From Rhodococcus sp. P-2 (lineage in GTDB: Bacteria > Actinomycetota > Actinomycetes > Mycobacteriales > Mycobacteriaceae), in contig NZ_CP066779.1 in NCBI RefSeq assembly GCF_016598535.1, forward strand, positions 2,542,001 through 2,606,000: DNA of 64,000 nucleotides, in the 5' to 3' direction. Below the pieces are notes generated by a model. It worked only from the letters and a program-made list of their open reading frames with translations, did no database searches and was not told the origin of the DNA. Position 1 is the stretch's first letter. Every line of letters starts with the position of its first letter. The position numbers and the translations under genes are program-made. Of this stretch, positions 7,808 through 17,416 are shown one piece after another.

Positions 7808-9459
7808 GCGAACAAGCTGACGTCATCGTTGTCGGGGCAGGGCTGGCGGGACTGGTCGCCACCTACGAACTGACGCGCGCCGGCCGCAAAGTCCTTGTGG
7901 TGGAACAGGAGAACGCGGCAAACCTCGGAGCCCAGGCATTCTGGTCTCTCGGCGGGCTCTTCCTCGTGAACAGCCCCGAGCAGCGTCGCCTCGGTATCAA
8001 GGACTCCCTCGAGTTGGCAATGCAGGACTGGATGGGCACTGCCGGATTCGACCGCGACCGCGAAGATCACTGGCCGCGACAGTGGGCCAAGGCGTACGTC
8101 GAGTTTGCGGCCGGAGACAAGCGTCAGTACCTGCACGATCTGGGTCTTCGCCTGATGCCCAACGTCGGCTGGGCCGAACGCGGTCGCGGAATGGCTCTCG
8201 GACACGGCAATTCGGTCCCGCGCTTCCACCTCACCTGGGGTACCGGTCCCGGCGTGGTCGACGTCTTCCTGACCAAGGTCATCGCCGCTCAGAAGCGTGG
8301 ACTGGTCACGTTCAAGCACCGCCACCAGGTGGATCAGTTGGTGGTCACCGACGGTACGGTCACCGGTGTACGAGGAACCGTCCTCGAACCGTCCAGTGAT
8401 CTCCGTGGCGTGAAGAGCTCCCGCACTCCCATCGGCGAATTCGAGTTCGCCGCACAGGCCGTCGTCGTCACCTCCGGCGGAATCGGCGGCAACTACGAAC
8501 TGGTGAAGAAGAACTGGCCCGAGCGACTCGGCAAGGCACCGAAGCACATGCTGACGGGAGTGCCCGCACACGTCGACGGACGCATGCTCGAAATCACCGA
8601 ATCCGCGGGCGGAAACATCGTCAACCGCGACCGCATGTGGCACTACACCGAAGGCATCCAGAACTGGAATCCGATCTGGCCGAACCACGGAATCCGCATC
8701 ATCCCCGGACCGTCCTCGATGTGGTTCGACGCCACCGGCAAGCGTCTGCCCGTCCCCAATTTCCCGGGCTTCGACACGATGGGGACCTTCAAGTACATCC
8801 TGGACAGCGGCCACGAGTACACGTGGTTCATCCTCGATCAGAAGATCATCGAGAAGGAGTTCGCGCTCTCGGGATCGGAACAGAACCCCGACTTCACCAA
8901 TCGCGACTTCAAACTCCTTCTCGAACGAATCAAGAAGGGTGCGCCGGGGCCGGTAGAAGCGTTCAAGCAGAAGGGCGCCGACTTCGTGGTGCGCAACAAC
9001 CTTCGCGATCTGGTCGACGGCATGAACGCCCTCACCGACGAACCGCTCCTCGACTACGAGGACATCGAACGCGAAATGATCGCCCGCGACCGCGAAGTCG
9101 ACAACAAGTACAGCAAGGACTTCCAGGTCACCGCCATCCACGGCGCCCGTAATCTGTTGGCAGACAAGATCGTGCGTGTCGTTGCACCACATAAGATCTT
9201 GGACCCCAAGAACGGACCACTGATCGCGGTCCGGTTGCACCTGCTCACGCGCAAGACCCTCGGCGGCTTGGAAACCAACCTGGATTCACAGGTCATCAAG
9301 GCCGACGGCAGCGTCTTCGACGGCCTGTACGCGGCCGGCGAGGTCGCGGGCTTCGGCGGCGGTGGAGTCCACGGTTACAGCGCGCTCGAAGGGACCTTCC
9401 TCGGTGGCTGCATCTTCTCCGGCCGCGCAGCCGGACGAGCACTGGCGCGCAACCTGTAG
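7804..9459 (+). CDS. KstD-like FAD-binding dehydrogenase
   Basis: A 551-residue flavoprotein of the FAD_binding_2 (fumarate reductase/KstD) superfamily. The dinucleotide-binding loop is at residues 8-20 (VIVVGAGLAGLVA), a GGIGGNYE segment lies in the middle, and the C-terminal FAD-contacting motif is 'GLYAAGEVAGFGGGGVHGYSALEGT' in two parts near 500-525. It resembles the group of mycobacterial FAD-dependent dehydrogenases (Rv0785-like) more than true 3-ketosteroid delta1-dehydrogenase. The reaction is probably a desaturation or reduction of a cyclic ketone; no substrate can be named. It is translationally coupled to the upstream TetR gene. Confidence 0.8.
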   Translation: MSEQADVIVVGAGLAGLVATYELTRAGRKVLVVEQENAANLGAQAFWSLGGLFLVNSPEQRRLGIKDSLELAMQDWMGTAGFDRDREDHWPRQWAKAYVEFAAGDKRQYLHDLGLRLMPNVGWAERGRGMALGHGNSVPRFHLTWGTGPGVVDVFLTKVIAAQKRGLVTFKHRHQVDQLVVTDGTVTGVRGTVLEPSSDLRGVKSSRTPIGEFEFAAQAVVVTSGGIGGNYELVKKNWPERLGKAPKHMLTGVPAHVDGRMLEITESAGGNIVNRDRMWHYTEGIQNWNPIWPNHGIRIIPGPSSMWFDATGKRLPVPNFPGFDTMGTFKYILDSGHEYTWFILDQKIIEKEFALSGSEQNPDFTNRDFKLLLERIKKGAPGPVEAFKQKGADFVVRNNLRDLVDGMNALTDEPLLDYEDIEREMIARDREVDNKYSKDFQVTAIHGARNLLADKIVRVVAPHKILDPKNGPLIAVRLHLLTRKTLGGLETNLDSQVIKADGSVFDGLYAAGEVAGFGGGGVHGYSALEGTFLGGCIFSGRAAGRALARNL

Positions 9460-9465
9460 CCCAGA

Positions 9466-9603
9466 TCAGGCGAGCGAATGCGTGACCAGTATGTGATGGG
9501 CGCGCATTCGCCGTGCCTCGTGCACGGATTGATGGTGGTGATGATGCGTCGGCCCGCGCGCGTGGCGAACCAGATCGTGAACAGTGCGGATGACGGTCGG
9601 CAT
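9466..9603 (-). CDS. His-rich 45-residue small protein
   Basis: A short frame from ATG at 9603 encodes 45 residues with 10 His, including five in a row (residues 20-24: THHHHHQ), plus Arg-rich flanks and the end 'HHILVTHSLA'. A strong GAGGGAGG lies 6 bases before the ATG. It sits 47 bp downstream of the arylsulfatase gene on the same strand and ends 6 bp from the convergent flavoprotein gene. The good ribosome site and position argue for a real gene; metal binding is a guess from composition. It could also be a chance frame in a GC-rich gap. Confidence 0.5.
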   Translation of the reverse strand: MPTVIRTVHDLVRHARGPTHHHHHQSVHEARRMRAHHILVTHSLA

Positions 9604-9650
9604 TGCGACCCTCCCTCAGGAGATTGTGACTGCTGCTCTTACTGGTGAAA

Positions 9651-12017
9651 TCACTGTCTGGACACCGCCACTCGCGCCACCTCCTCCGGATCGATGAGGT
9701 GGGTATGGTCGTCGTCGCCGACGTCGATCTGCACGAGGTCGATACAGCCGTTGAATGTGGTTGCGCCACTGTAATCGACACTGACAGGCATGCCGTAGTC
9801 GTCACCGATGTCGGTGGTCTCGTCCGCAGAGAAGACCATCGGTTGGGTCTGCTCGACGCGACCCGAACCCACTTCGCGACCGTCGTGGTAGATCGTGACA
9901 CCGCCGCACCTCGCGAGACCACCTCCGTCGTAGGCGAACTCGGCCCTGATCTGATGTGATCCTGCCGGTATGTCAACGTCGGAACCGATGACGAACTCGG
10001 TCATGCCGAGCAGGTTGTAGACGAATTTCGCGCGGCCTTCCCGCGCGTAGAGCGCCCAGCCGCCGAACCTGCCTCCCTGCGCGATCATCACACCGTTGGC
10101 AGTAACGCCATCCGCGAGGTCGACTGCTGCTGTGACACTGAATGATCGGTTCTTGATACTCAGCACGCTGTGCTCGCTCAGTCGCTTCATTCCGGGAAAC
10201 AGAACTTGCCTGTTCCCGGATACCAACTGCGGACGCCCCGCGATGTGAGGGTTGAACCTCTCGAATCTACGATCGTCGATCGGAAGTACGTTGTACTTGA
10301 CCGCTTCGATCAACCACAAGCGTTGCAGTGCAGCGAGTTTCTCCGGCATCTCAGCGGCCAAATCATTGGATTGCGTCCAATCCTGTGACCCGTCGTAGAG
10401 TTCCCACACGTCGTCGTCGAGAGCGGGAAGCACCTCCGCGAACAGCCACGGAGTGCTGTGACGCGTGACCGCACTCCAACCCTTGTAATAGATTCCACGG
10501 TTGCCGGCCATCTCGAAGTACTGCAGATCGTGACGTTCGGGGGCTTCGGCGTCGTCGAAGGTGTAGACCATGCTGGTCCCCTCGATGGGTGATTGCTGGA
10601 CGCCGTTGACAAAGGTCGGTTCCGGCAGTTTCGCGACCTCGAGGATCGTCGGTGCAACGTCGATGACGTGGGCGAACTGCGATCGCGTCTCCCCCTTGGT
10701 CCGAATCCCCGCCGGCCAGTGCACGATCGTCCCGTTGCGAGTGCCACCCCAATGCGACGCAACCTGTTTCGTCCACTGATACGGCGTACACATTGCCCAC
10801 GCCCACCCCACGGAATAGTGGTTGTACGCGTCCTTGGTACCGAACTTGTCCTTCACTTCCGCCATGAACTCGGGCGTCTCGATGGCCGCGAGTCCGTTGA
10901 AGTTGGCCATCTCGTTGAAGGCTCCGTTGACCGTCCCCTCTGCGGACGCTCCGTTGTCTCCGATGATGTAGTACACGAGGGTGTTGTCGAGAGCTCCGAG
11001 TTCTTCGATCGCATCGACAAGCCTGCCGACATGGAAGTCGGTGTGTTCGAGAAATCCTGCATAGACTTCCATTTGGCGTTCGAGGACAGGCTTCAATTCC
11101 TCACCCATGTCCTCCCACGCCGGAATCGCCTCAGGGCGCGGGGTGAGAACCGCATCCGTGGGAACGACGCCCAGCTGCTTCTGCCGCTCGAGGATCTTCT
11201 CGCGTTGAGCGTCCCAACCTCCGGCGAACCGGCCCTCGTACTTGTCGGCCCACTCCTTCGGAACATGGTGCGGCGCATGGGTAGCGCCGGGAGCGAAGTA
11301 GACGAAGAACGGCTTGTCCGGAGCCAAGGACTTCTGCATCCGGACCCAGTCGATGGCGTGGTCGGCCAGGTCCTCGGTGAGGTGGTAGCCCTCCTCCGGT
11401 GTCTTGTCCGGCTCCACAGGCGCGACGCCTTCGTACAGCGCCGGGTAATACTGGTTGTTCTCCCCGCCGATGAATCCGTAGAAGTGCTCGAATCCGCCTT
11501 CTCCCGTCGGCCACGACGTGAACGGTCCCACCGGGGATGTTTGCCACGGCGGAACCTCGTGACACTTGCCGAACTGCGCCGTCGAGTATCCGTTGAGTTT
11601 CAACGTCATCGGCAGTGCGGCTTTGGTATTCGGCCGCAGGCCGGAAAGACCAGGAGCCGAGGTAGCGGTTTCGGTGATCGATCCCATGCCGACCGAATGA
11701 TGGTTGCGCCCGCTCAGAAGAGCGGCGCGGGTCGGAGCACACAATGCCGTCGTGTGAAACCGCGTGTACGTGAGCCCATTACCTTGCAACCGCTCAGCAG
11801 TCGGAGTGTCCGCCGGTCCGCCGAAGGCACTGCTTGCGCCATATCCCACGTCGTCCAACAGGACCACCAGAACGTTGGGTGCCCCGGTCGGTGGTAGTAA
11901 CGGAGTGATCGGCGGAAACTCGGTGTCCGGATCCTTCGCGTCGTACGTCACCAGACCAAGATGTTGTCGATCCGGGATCGGTAGTACAGCGCGGCTCTGG
12001 CCCGTCGGATCCGTCAT
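9651..12017 (-). CDS. Arylsulfatase (type I, formylglycine-dependent)
   Basis: A 788-residue sulfatase with the N-terminal metal ligands (LDDVGYG, residues 54-60) and the modification signature C-x-P-x-R at C93 (LCAPTRAALLSGR). C93 is converted to formylglycine by a separate enzyme not seen here. A later metal-binding stretch reads 'IIGDNGASAEG'. The C-terminal third is a beta-rich domain with 'CGGVTIYHDG', typical of the long (about 780 aa) actinobacterial arylsulfatases. No signal peptide is visible, so it is probably cytoplasmic. Start chosen at MTDPTGQ (ATG 12017); a GTG 8 codons upstream is possible. Confidence 0.9.
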   Translation of the reverse strand: MTDPTGQSRAVLPIPDRQHLGLVTYDAKDPDTEFPPITPLLPPTGAPNVLVVLLDDVGYGASSAFGGPADTPTAERLQGNGLTYTRFHTTALCAPTRAALLSGRNHHSVGMGSITETATSAPGLSGLRPNTKAALPMTLKLNGYSTAQFGKCHEVPPWQTSPVGPFTSWPTGEGGFEHFYGFIGGENNQYYPALYEGVAPVEPDKTPEEGYHLTEDLADHAIDWVRMQKSLAPDKPFFVYFAPGATHAPHHVPKEWADKYEGRFAGGWDAQREKILERQKQLGVVPTDAVLTPRPEAIPAWEDMGEELKPVLERQMEVYAGFLEHTDFHVGRLVDAIEELGALDNTLVYYIIGDNGASAEGTVNGAFNEMANFNGLAAIETPEFMAEVKDKFGTKDAYNHYSVGWAWAMCTPYQWTKQVASHWGGTRNGTIVHWPAGIRTKGETRSQFAHVIDVAPTILEVAKLPEPTFVNGVQQSPIEGTSMVYTFDDAEAPERHDLQYFEMAGNRGIYYKGWSAVTRHSTPWLFAEVLPALDDDVWELYDGSQDWTQSNDLAAEMPEKLAALQRLWLIEAVKYNVLPIDDRRFERFNPHIAGRPQLVSGNRQVLFPGMKRLSEHSVLSIKNRSFSVTAAVDLADGVTANGVMIAQGGRFGGWALYAREGRAKFVYNLLGMTEFVIGSDVDIPAGSHQIRAEFAYDGGGLARCGGVTIYHDGREVGSGRVEQTQPMVFSADETTDIGDDYGMPVSVDYSGATTFNGCIDLVQIDVGDDDHTHLIDPEEVARVAVSRQ

Positions 12018-12134
12018 GACGTCTCGCCTTCTGTCTCTCACATGGCTCTTTCAAGCGTTTCAGGATCACGACGACATCGACATCATCCGTTTCGGGTGAA
12101 GGCGCACCATTACCGCAGCGTGGAGGCTTGAAGT

Positions 12135-13346
12135 GTGGATCAGCCCGGACGTTTCGCTCCCACCCCGATCGGGCATGCCTTCCTCGTCCCCCGGCGCCGT
12201 GTACGTGCCGGCCTGACCCAGATCCTGTGCGTCGTCGTAGGACTGGCTGCCGGACTGGCGATGCCGTATATCCGGAGCGGCCCGATGATTCCCGCACGTC
12301 AGGTCAGCGAGATGCTCGTTGCCCTCGGACTGGGGTTACTGGGTGTAGTCGCAGTGATCTTCTCGCTGCTGTTCCTCGTCGTCCAGTGGGCTGCGACCAC
12401 CTTCACCCCTCGCCTCTTGTTGTTCCGCGACGACCCCATCGTGTGGCGTACGTTTGCCTTCGCGATAGGCCAGTCGGTTTTCGACATCACGGCAGCACTC
12501 GCCATCAGCAACGAAACGGATGTGTCCGTGGTCGTGCCCAGTCTCGCAGTGCTGGCACTCTTGGCCACGCTGACGCTGATCAGACTGCTCCAACTGCGCG
12601 CCTTCTCGGCCATCCAATTGGCTCCGGTCCTCGCCTCCATCTCGAGCCGTGGACGAGCAGTCGTCGAATCCGTATACCCCGACACCGATCGGGAGTTACC
12701 GCCTCTACCAACGCTTCCGGTGATCATGACGATCGAGTGGCATCGGCCGCCCGCCGTTCTGCAGCAGATCCTCGTCGAAGATCTGCTGCACAAAGCTCGC
12801 GGCTGTCACGCTCTTGTGGTCTTCCGAGTCTCGCCAGGCAGCACTCTGCGAGGCAGACTGCCGCTCGCCGACGTCTACGGCGAACCCATGCCCGCCGACG
12901 CGATCCTCGACGCCCTGGTCAGTGGGAGTGAGCGAACCTTCACGCAGGACCCCCTACTCGCGCTTCGGTTATTGGCCGACATCGCGCTCAGAGCGCTCTC
13001 ACCCGCGATCAACGATCCTGCTACGGCCGTCCAGGCTCTGGACGAGATCGAGGACCTCCTCTCGCGCGTGGCCTCCGTACGAGCAGATTCGATCCGGGCC
13101 CTCGACCAGCGTGGTGAACTGCGCGTGGTGGTTCCGCTGCCCGGTTTCACGACCTTCGTACGAACCGGACTGGACGACGTCATAGCCTCTGCATCGAACT
13201 CGCCGCTCGTTCTGGGTCGGCTTCGCGAGTTACTTTCGCACGTCGCCGCTCACTCGGAGTCTCCGAACCGCGACGTTCTCGCCACGCGCGCTGGTTGGGT
13301 AAGCCAGATGTCCGACGGGTTTCGTCGACGCGAGCCGCCGTTGTGA
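12135..13346 (+). CDS. DUF2254 membrane protein
   Basis: A 403-residue predicted membrane protein. Four hydrophobic helices (about residues 25-50, 62-88, 108-128, 135-158) are followed by a large soluble domain containing 'ALRLLADIALRALSPAINDPATAVQALDEIEDLL', which is characteristic of DUF2254. The function is unknown. The GTG start at 12135 gives the family's usual N-terminus (PRRRVRAGLTQIL). It is divergent from the sulfatase gene with a 117-bp gap. Confidence 0.8.
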   Translation: MDQPGRFAPTPIGHAFLVPRRRVRAGLTQILCVVVGLAAGLAMPYIRSGPMIPARQVSEMLVALGLGLLGVVAVIFSLLFLVVQWAATTFTPRLLLFRDDPIVWRTFAFAIGQSVFDITAALAISNETDVSVVVPSLAVLALLATLTLIRLLQLRAFSAIQLAPVLASISSRGRAVVESVYPDTDRELPPLPTLPVIMTIEWHRPPAVLQQILVEDLLHKARGCHALVVFRVSPGSTLRGRLPLADVYGEPMPADAILDALVSGSERTFTQDPLLALRLLADIALRALSPAINDPATAVQALDEIEDLLSRVASVRADSIRALDQRGELRVVVPLPGFTTFVRTGLDDVIASASNSPLVLGRLRELLSHVAAHSESPNRDVLATRAGWVSQMSDGFRRREPPL

Positions 13347-13428
13347 ACCCGTACAGATTTGCGGGCCATCGCGTCAAAGCATCGTCAAGATCAGTCTCAG
13401 TGCTGCGGGAAATGACGATACTGACTCG

Positions 13429-15273
13429 GTGAGACATGCAGTGATACTCGGACACCGTGGAGTCATATCGTCGACCACCCGCCCCGGCGGCGAACCTGAG
13501 AAGCAAAAGCTTTCCGTCGCAACCGGACTGGCGGGCCTGTCGCTCGACGCGATGGCCTCGGTGTCGTACGGTCCAGAGGCCATCGTGTTGGTGTTGGCCC
13601 TCGCCGGCGGCGCGGGGATCGGCTTCACCGTGCCGGTGACGATCGCCATCGCCGTGCTGCTTGTCGTCCTGGTGGCGTCGTATCGCCAGGTGATCGCCGC
13701 ATTTCCCGAAGGTGGTGGCGCCTACGCCGTCGCGAAGAAGCATCTGAGCCCCCGCGCGAGCCTGACCGCCGCCGCCTCGTTGATCGTCGACTACACACTC
13801 AACGTCGCGGTATCGATCGCAGCCGGTGTCGCGGCCCTGACCTCCGCCTTCCCCGCGCTTCTTCCCTACACGGTCTGGATTGCGCTGGCGATACTCGGCG
13901 GCATCACGGCACTGAATCTGCGTGGCATCGCAGATTCCGCGCGGGTATTCATGTTGCCCACCGCGATCTTTGTCGTCAGCATCTTCACGGTGATCGGCGC
14001 CGGACTGCTTCGGGAAAGCCCCGCCGCCGCAACGGCTCCCTTCGTCGCCGACAACGCACACACGATCGGCATTCTCCTTCTGCTCAAGGCATTTTCGAGT
14101 GGTTGTGCCGCATTGACCGGTGTCGAAGCCATCGCCAACGCGGTACCCAGTTTCAAAAAGCCTCGCGTGCGTAGCGCTCAGCGCGCCGAAGTTGCTCTGG
14201 GAATCCTGTTGGGCACCATGCTGATCGGCCTTGCCGTGTTGATCGAAAAGTTCTCACTGGCCCCGATCCCCGGAACAACAGTCCTGTCGCAGCTCACGTC
14301 CGCTGCCCTCGGAAATGGTGTGGGCTACTACGTCGTCCAATTCTCCACCGTGATTCTGCTGGCATTGGCCGCGAACACCTCCTACGGCGGACTCCCCAAC
14401 CTGATGCGGATCCTTGCCGACGACAACGTGCTCCCACACCGCTTCAGTCGGAAGTCGACGCGCGACGTCTTCACGTACGGCGTCTTGTCGCTCGGCGGCG
14501 TCGGCGCTCTCCTGCTCATCGGATCCGGCGGAAACATGAACACCTTGGTGCCGCTGTTCGCCATCGGTGTGTTCATCGGTTTCACGCTCGCGCAGTTCGG
14601 CATGGTGCGCCACTGGCTCGCCGAACGGACACCGGGTTGGAAATGGCGCCTGGCGCTCAACGGTTTCGGCGCTGTGTTGACTTCGATCGCAGCAGTGGTG
14701 ACCACCGCCATGAAGTTCACCGAGGGCGCCTGGCTGATCGCTCTCGCACTCCCTGCGCTCGTCCTCGGCATGGAACGCATCCGCGGCGCGTACACACATA
14801 TCGGTACACGGTTAACTACTCAGAGTGACAACGATTCTCTGTCCATCGGATACAAACCAGCGGTCCTAGTACCCGTCTCCGAAATTACATCGCTCTCCAC
14901 CCGCGCGATGGCCGCGGCAACGGCGATGTCGTCGCGGCCCATCGCAATTCGAGTCTGCCTGGCCCACGAATCTACGACGGACTTCACCCGCCGATGGCAA
15001 GCCCGACACCCGAATTCGCGTTTGATCGTCATCGATGACACCGAGAATTCTGTGGGGAACACCCTCGCTCGATATATCCGCACACACTTCCCTCACCGGG
15101 AAACATTTGTCGTCGTCGCCACCATCGACCCGGCGACCAGATGGCACCGGTTCCTCCCGAGCCAACGGACCGATGAGATCGCTCATGCACTGCGCAAACA
15201 CACCGAGGCCGTGGTGTGCCAAATTCCGGTCCGGATCGATCCGGCTCACCGCGATCCCGCCCTACGCGCGTGA
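13429..15273 (+). CDS. APC-superfamily amino-acid/polyamine permease
   Basis: A 614-residue secondary transporter. Twelve or so TM helices span residues about 30-440, with the APC hallmarks 'LSLDAMASVSYGPEAIVL' (TM1), 'FPEGGGAYAVAKKHL' (loop 2-3) and 'FSSGCAALTGVEAIANAVPSFKKP' (TM6). The last 150 residues form a cytoplasmic tail (VLVPVSEITSLS...), as in the KUP-like/long APC subgroup. The substrate cannot be read from sequence. It ends 8 bp from the convergent VIT1-family gene. Confidence 0.85.
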   Translation: MRHAVILGHRGVISSTTRPGGEPEKQKLSVATGLAGLSLDAMASVSYGPEAIVLVLALAGGAGIGFTVPVTIAIAVLLVVLVASYRQVIAAFPEGGGAYAVAKKHLSPRASLTAAASLIVDYTLNVAVSIAAGVAALTSAFPALLPYTVWIALAILGGITALNLRGIADSARVFMLPTAIFVVSIFTVIGAGLLRESPAAATAPFVADNAHTIGILLLLKAFSSGCAALTGVEAIANAVPSFKKPRVRSAQRAEVALGILLGTMLIGLAVLIEKFSLAPIPGTTVLSQLTSAALGNGVGYYVVQFSTVILLALAANTSYGGLPNLMRILADDNVLPHRFSRKSTRDVFTYGVLSLGGVGALLLIGSGGNMNTLVPLFAIGVFIGFTLAQFGMVRHWLAERTPGWKWRLALNGFGAVLTSIAAVVTTAMKFTEGAWLIALALPALVLGMERIRGAYTHIGTRLTTQSDNDSLSIGYKPAVLVPVSEITSLSTRAMAAATAMSSRPIAIRVCLAHESTTDFTRRWQARHPNSRLIVIDDTENSVGNTLARYIRTHFPHRETFVVVATIDPATRWHRFLPSQRTDEIAHALRKHTEAVVCQIPVRIDPAHRDPALRA

Positions 15274-15281
15274 CCCGTCAC

Positions 15282-16355
15282 TCAGAGCGAGGTCCCGAAC
15301 AACATGCCGAGCAGATACGTCGCGCCGGCAGCGCCGTAGCCGATCGCAAGTTGGCGTAGGGCCCGCTTGAACGGCGGCCCGCCCGACAGCAACCCGACCA
15401 CAACGCCGGTGGTCAGCAACGCGATCCCCACGAGAACAGACGCGACGATCAGGGCTGTCATGCCTTCCAGGCCGAACAGATACGGCAACACCGGAATGAT
15501 TGCGCCCGAGGCGAAGAAGCAAAAACTTGCCGCCGCTGCGCCCAATCCGGTTCCGACGGCTTCATGGTTGTCGACAACGTCCGCGGCGCCGAAGGTGCTG
15601 TTCGCTAGGACCTCGGCGGCGCGCTGGTCCGCTTCCTCGGCGGACATGCCGCGGGCCCGGTAGACCAGAGCCAACTCGTTGGCGTCGACGTCGAGCAGAC
15701 CGACAGCTTCGCTGGCGGCGGGACCAGGATTGGACGCTTCCAACAACTCTCGCTGAGAGCGGACGGAAACGTACTCGCCGGCACCCATCGACAGGGCGCC
15801 GGCCAGAAGCCCGGCCATGCCGGTGATCAGAACGATCTGGTTGGAGACGCCGCTACCACTGATGCCGAGTACGAGAGCGAGGTTGCTGACCAGGCCGTCG
15901 TTGGCCCCGAAAACGGCGGCACGAAACGTCCCCGAAAGTCTGTTCCGACCCCGAGTGGCCAAGGCCCGCACCACTTCTTCGTGGATCTTCTCGTCCGCGC
16001 CCATCGATGCAGTCGCGTCGGCGTCGTTGGGATACGGGGATCGCGTCTCCGCGCGCTGCGCAAGAGCAAGCACGAAGACGGAGCCGAAGCGCCTGGCCAG
16101 AAAGCCCAGTATCCGGGTGCGGATATCGCCGCGCAGTGGTTTGCCGACGTGATCGCCGAGTAGCGCTCGCCAGTGCGCCTCGTGTCGGCCCTCCGCGTCG
16201 GCCAGTGCGAGAAGGATTTCGCGCTCCTCGCCGCTGCGCCTACCCGCGAGGTCGCGGTAGACGGCGGCCTCAGCTTGTTCGTCGGCGAGGTATCGTCTCC
16301 AGCGCTTGACATCTCGCGGGTCTGGATCGGGTCGTGCGGCCGGAACTGTGGACAT
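15282..16355 (-). CDS. Rubrerythrin-VIT1/CCC1 fusion (Fe/Mn transporter-like)
   Basis: A 357-residue protein. Residues 1-140 look like a ferritin-like diiron domain (DEQAEAAVYRDLA... EGRHEAHWRALL... DEKIHEEVVRAL, giving repeated E-x-x-H ligands), and residues 140-357 form a VIT1/CCC1-type membrane domain with 'GANDGLVSNLALVLG' and 'LSMGAGEYVSVRSQRE'. Members move Fe2+ or Mn2+ out of the cytosol; the ferritin-like part probably senses or oxidises the metal. Length and order match other bacterial fusions. No neighbouring gene suggests the specific metal. Confidence 0.85.
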   Translation of the reverse strand: MSTVPAARPDPDPRDVKRWRRYLADEQAEAAVYRDLAGRRSGEEREILLALADAEGRHEAHWRALLGDHVGKPLRGDIRTRILGFLARRFGSVFVLALAQRAETRSPYPNDADATASMGADEKIHEEVVRALATRGRNRLSGTFRAAVFGANDGLVSNLALVLGISGSGVSNQIVLITGMAGLLAGALSMGAGEYVSVRSQRELLEASNPGPAASEAVGLLDVDANELALVYRARGMSAEEADQRAAEVLANSTFGAADVVDNHEAVGTGLGAAAASFCFFASGAIIPVLPYLFGLEGMTALIVASVLVGIALLTTGVVVGLLSGGPPFKRALRQLAIGYGAAGATYLLGMLFGTSL

Positions 16356-16379
16356 CGTGTTCCCCTTCCGGTGAGGCGG

Positions 16380-17225
16380 TCACGCTTCGAGTACGCGGTC
16401 CATCCACGTCGTCAGATCGTTGATGACGTCGTCGCGGTTGGTCTCGTTGAAGATCTCGTGCCTGGCGCCCGGATAGGTGTAGTAGGTGACGTCTTCGATC
16501 CCCGCCGAGTTGTACCGTTCGACTGCGACGTCGGTACGGCTCAGCGCGGCGTTGAGAGGATCCGAGGTGCCGACGAAGACCAGGATCGGAAGGTCTTGTC
16601 GCACGCCCTCGACGTCGACGAACCTCGGCCCCGCTGCGATAAGTCCGCCCATGCCGGCGTCATCCAGGCTGAAACCGCACAGCGGATCGTTGATGTACAG
16701 ATCCACCTGAGCTTCGTCACGGCTGAGCCAGTCGTGCGGAGTACGGGCCGGTTCGAACTCCGCGTTGAACTGGGCGAGGACGTCCGGGCCGTCGTTGACG
16801 AGGCTCTCTATGAGTTGATCGACCGCGGTGGTCCCCGACAGTGCGACGGCGTCGATCAGGTGCGAATGATCGAGGATGTACTGCTGCGAAGCGAACGAAC
16901 CAAGACTGTGGCTGAGCAGCACGACCGGCAGGCCCGGGTGTTTGTCGCGGATGATCCCCGTGAGGGTCACCATGTCTGCCACCAAGCGGTTCCAGCCGTC
17001 GTCGCCGATGTTGCCTGGGCCGGCGTGCATGCTCTCACCGTGGCCGCGGTGGTCCGCCGCGTAGACGAGGAAGCCGCGAGCATTCAGAGCTTCGGCAACG
17101 TGTGCGTAGCGTTTTGCATGCTCACCCATACCGTGCGCGAGTTGAACAACCCCTCGAGGTTCCTGCTCGGTGGGCCATTCGTGGACATGAATGACCACTC
17201 CGTCGTCGCTGGTGAAGGTGAACAT
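16380..17225 (-). CDS. Monoacylglycerol-lipase-like alpha/beta hydrolase
   Basis: A 281-residue serine hydrolase. The N-terminus reads 'DGVVIHVHEWP...GVVQLAHGMGEHAKRY' with the HG oxyanion motif. The nucleophile elbow is S-H-S-L-G-S (LLSHSLGSFASQ, about residue 108), the acid is probably in 'ILVFVGTSDPLN' and the catalytic His in 'YPGARHEIFNE'. This pattern is that of bacterial monoacylglycerol lipases (e.g. Rv0183-like), which hydrolyse lipid-derived monoglycerides. No signal peptide. It stands alone on its strand, 24 bp downstream of the VIT1-like gene start. Confidence 0.8.
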   Translation of the reverse strand: MFTFTSDDGVVIHVHEWPTEQEPRGVVQLAHGMGEHAKRYAHVAEALNARGFLVYAADHRGHGESMHAGPGNIGDDGWNRLVADMVTLTGIIRDKHPGLPVVLLSHSLGSFASQQYILDHSHLIDAVALSGTTAVDQLIESLVNDGPDVLAQFNAEFEPARTPHDWLSRDEAQVDLYINDPLCGFSLDDAGMGGLIAAGPRFVDVEGVRQDLPILVFVGTSDPLNAALSRTDVAVERYNSAGIEDVTYYTYPGARHEIFNETNRDDVINDLTTWMDRVLEA

Positions 17226-17416
17226 GCGCTACTCCCGGTGGTCGCGATCCGGACAGGTCATTTCTCATGCTAGATCCGCAGCGGCAATCCATCCGGGAAG
17301 TAGGTCCTGATCACCGGCGAGCCTGATTCGTTTCTGCACATCCGGGCTCGGATTCGGATATACCGGACACGGATGTTCCGGAGCCAGTTGTCGACCAGCT
17401 TGAGGAGTACAGAGCG

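Noticed and set aside
7759-9240. 493-codon frame on the minus strand over the KstD-like gene
   Set aside because: Antisense shadow of a GC-rich gene. The product has no family motif and the plus-strand gene is clear.
10593-11897. 434-codon plus-strand frame inside the sulfatase gene
   Set aside because: Shadow of the sulfatase; no ribosome site or homology pattern.
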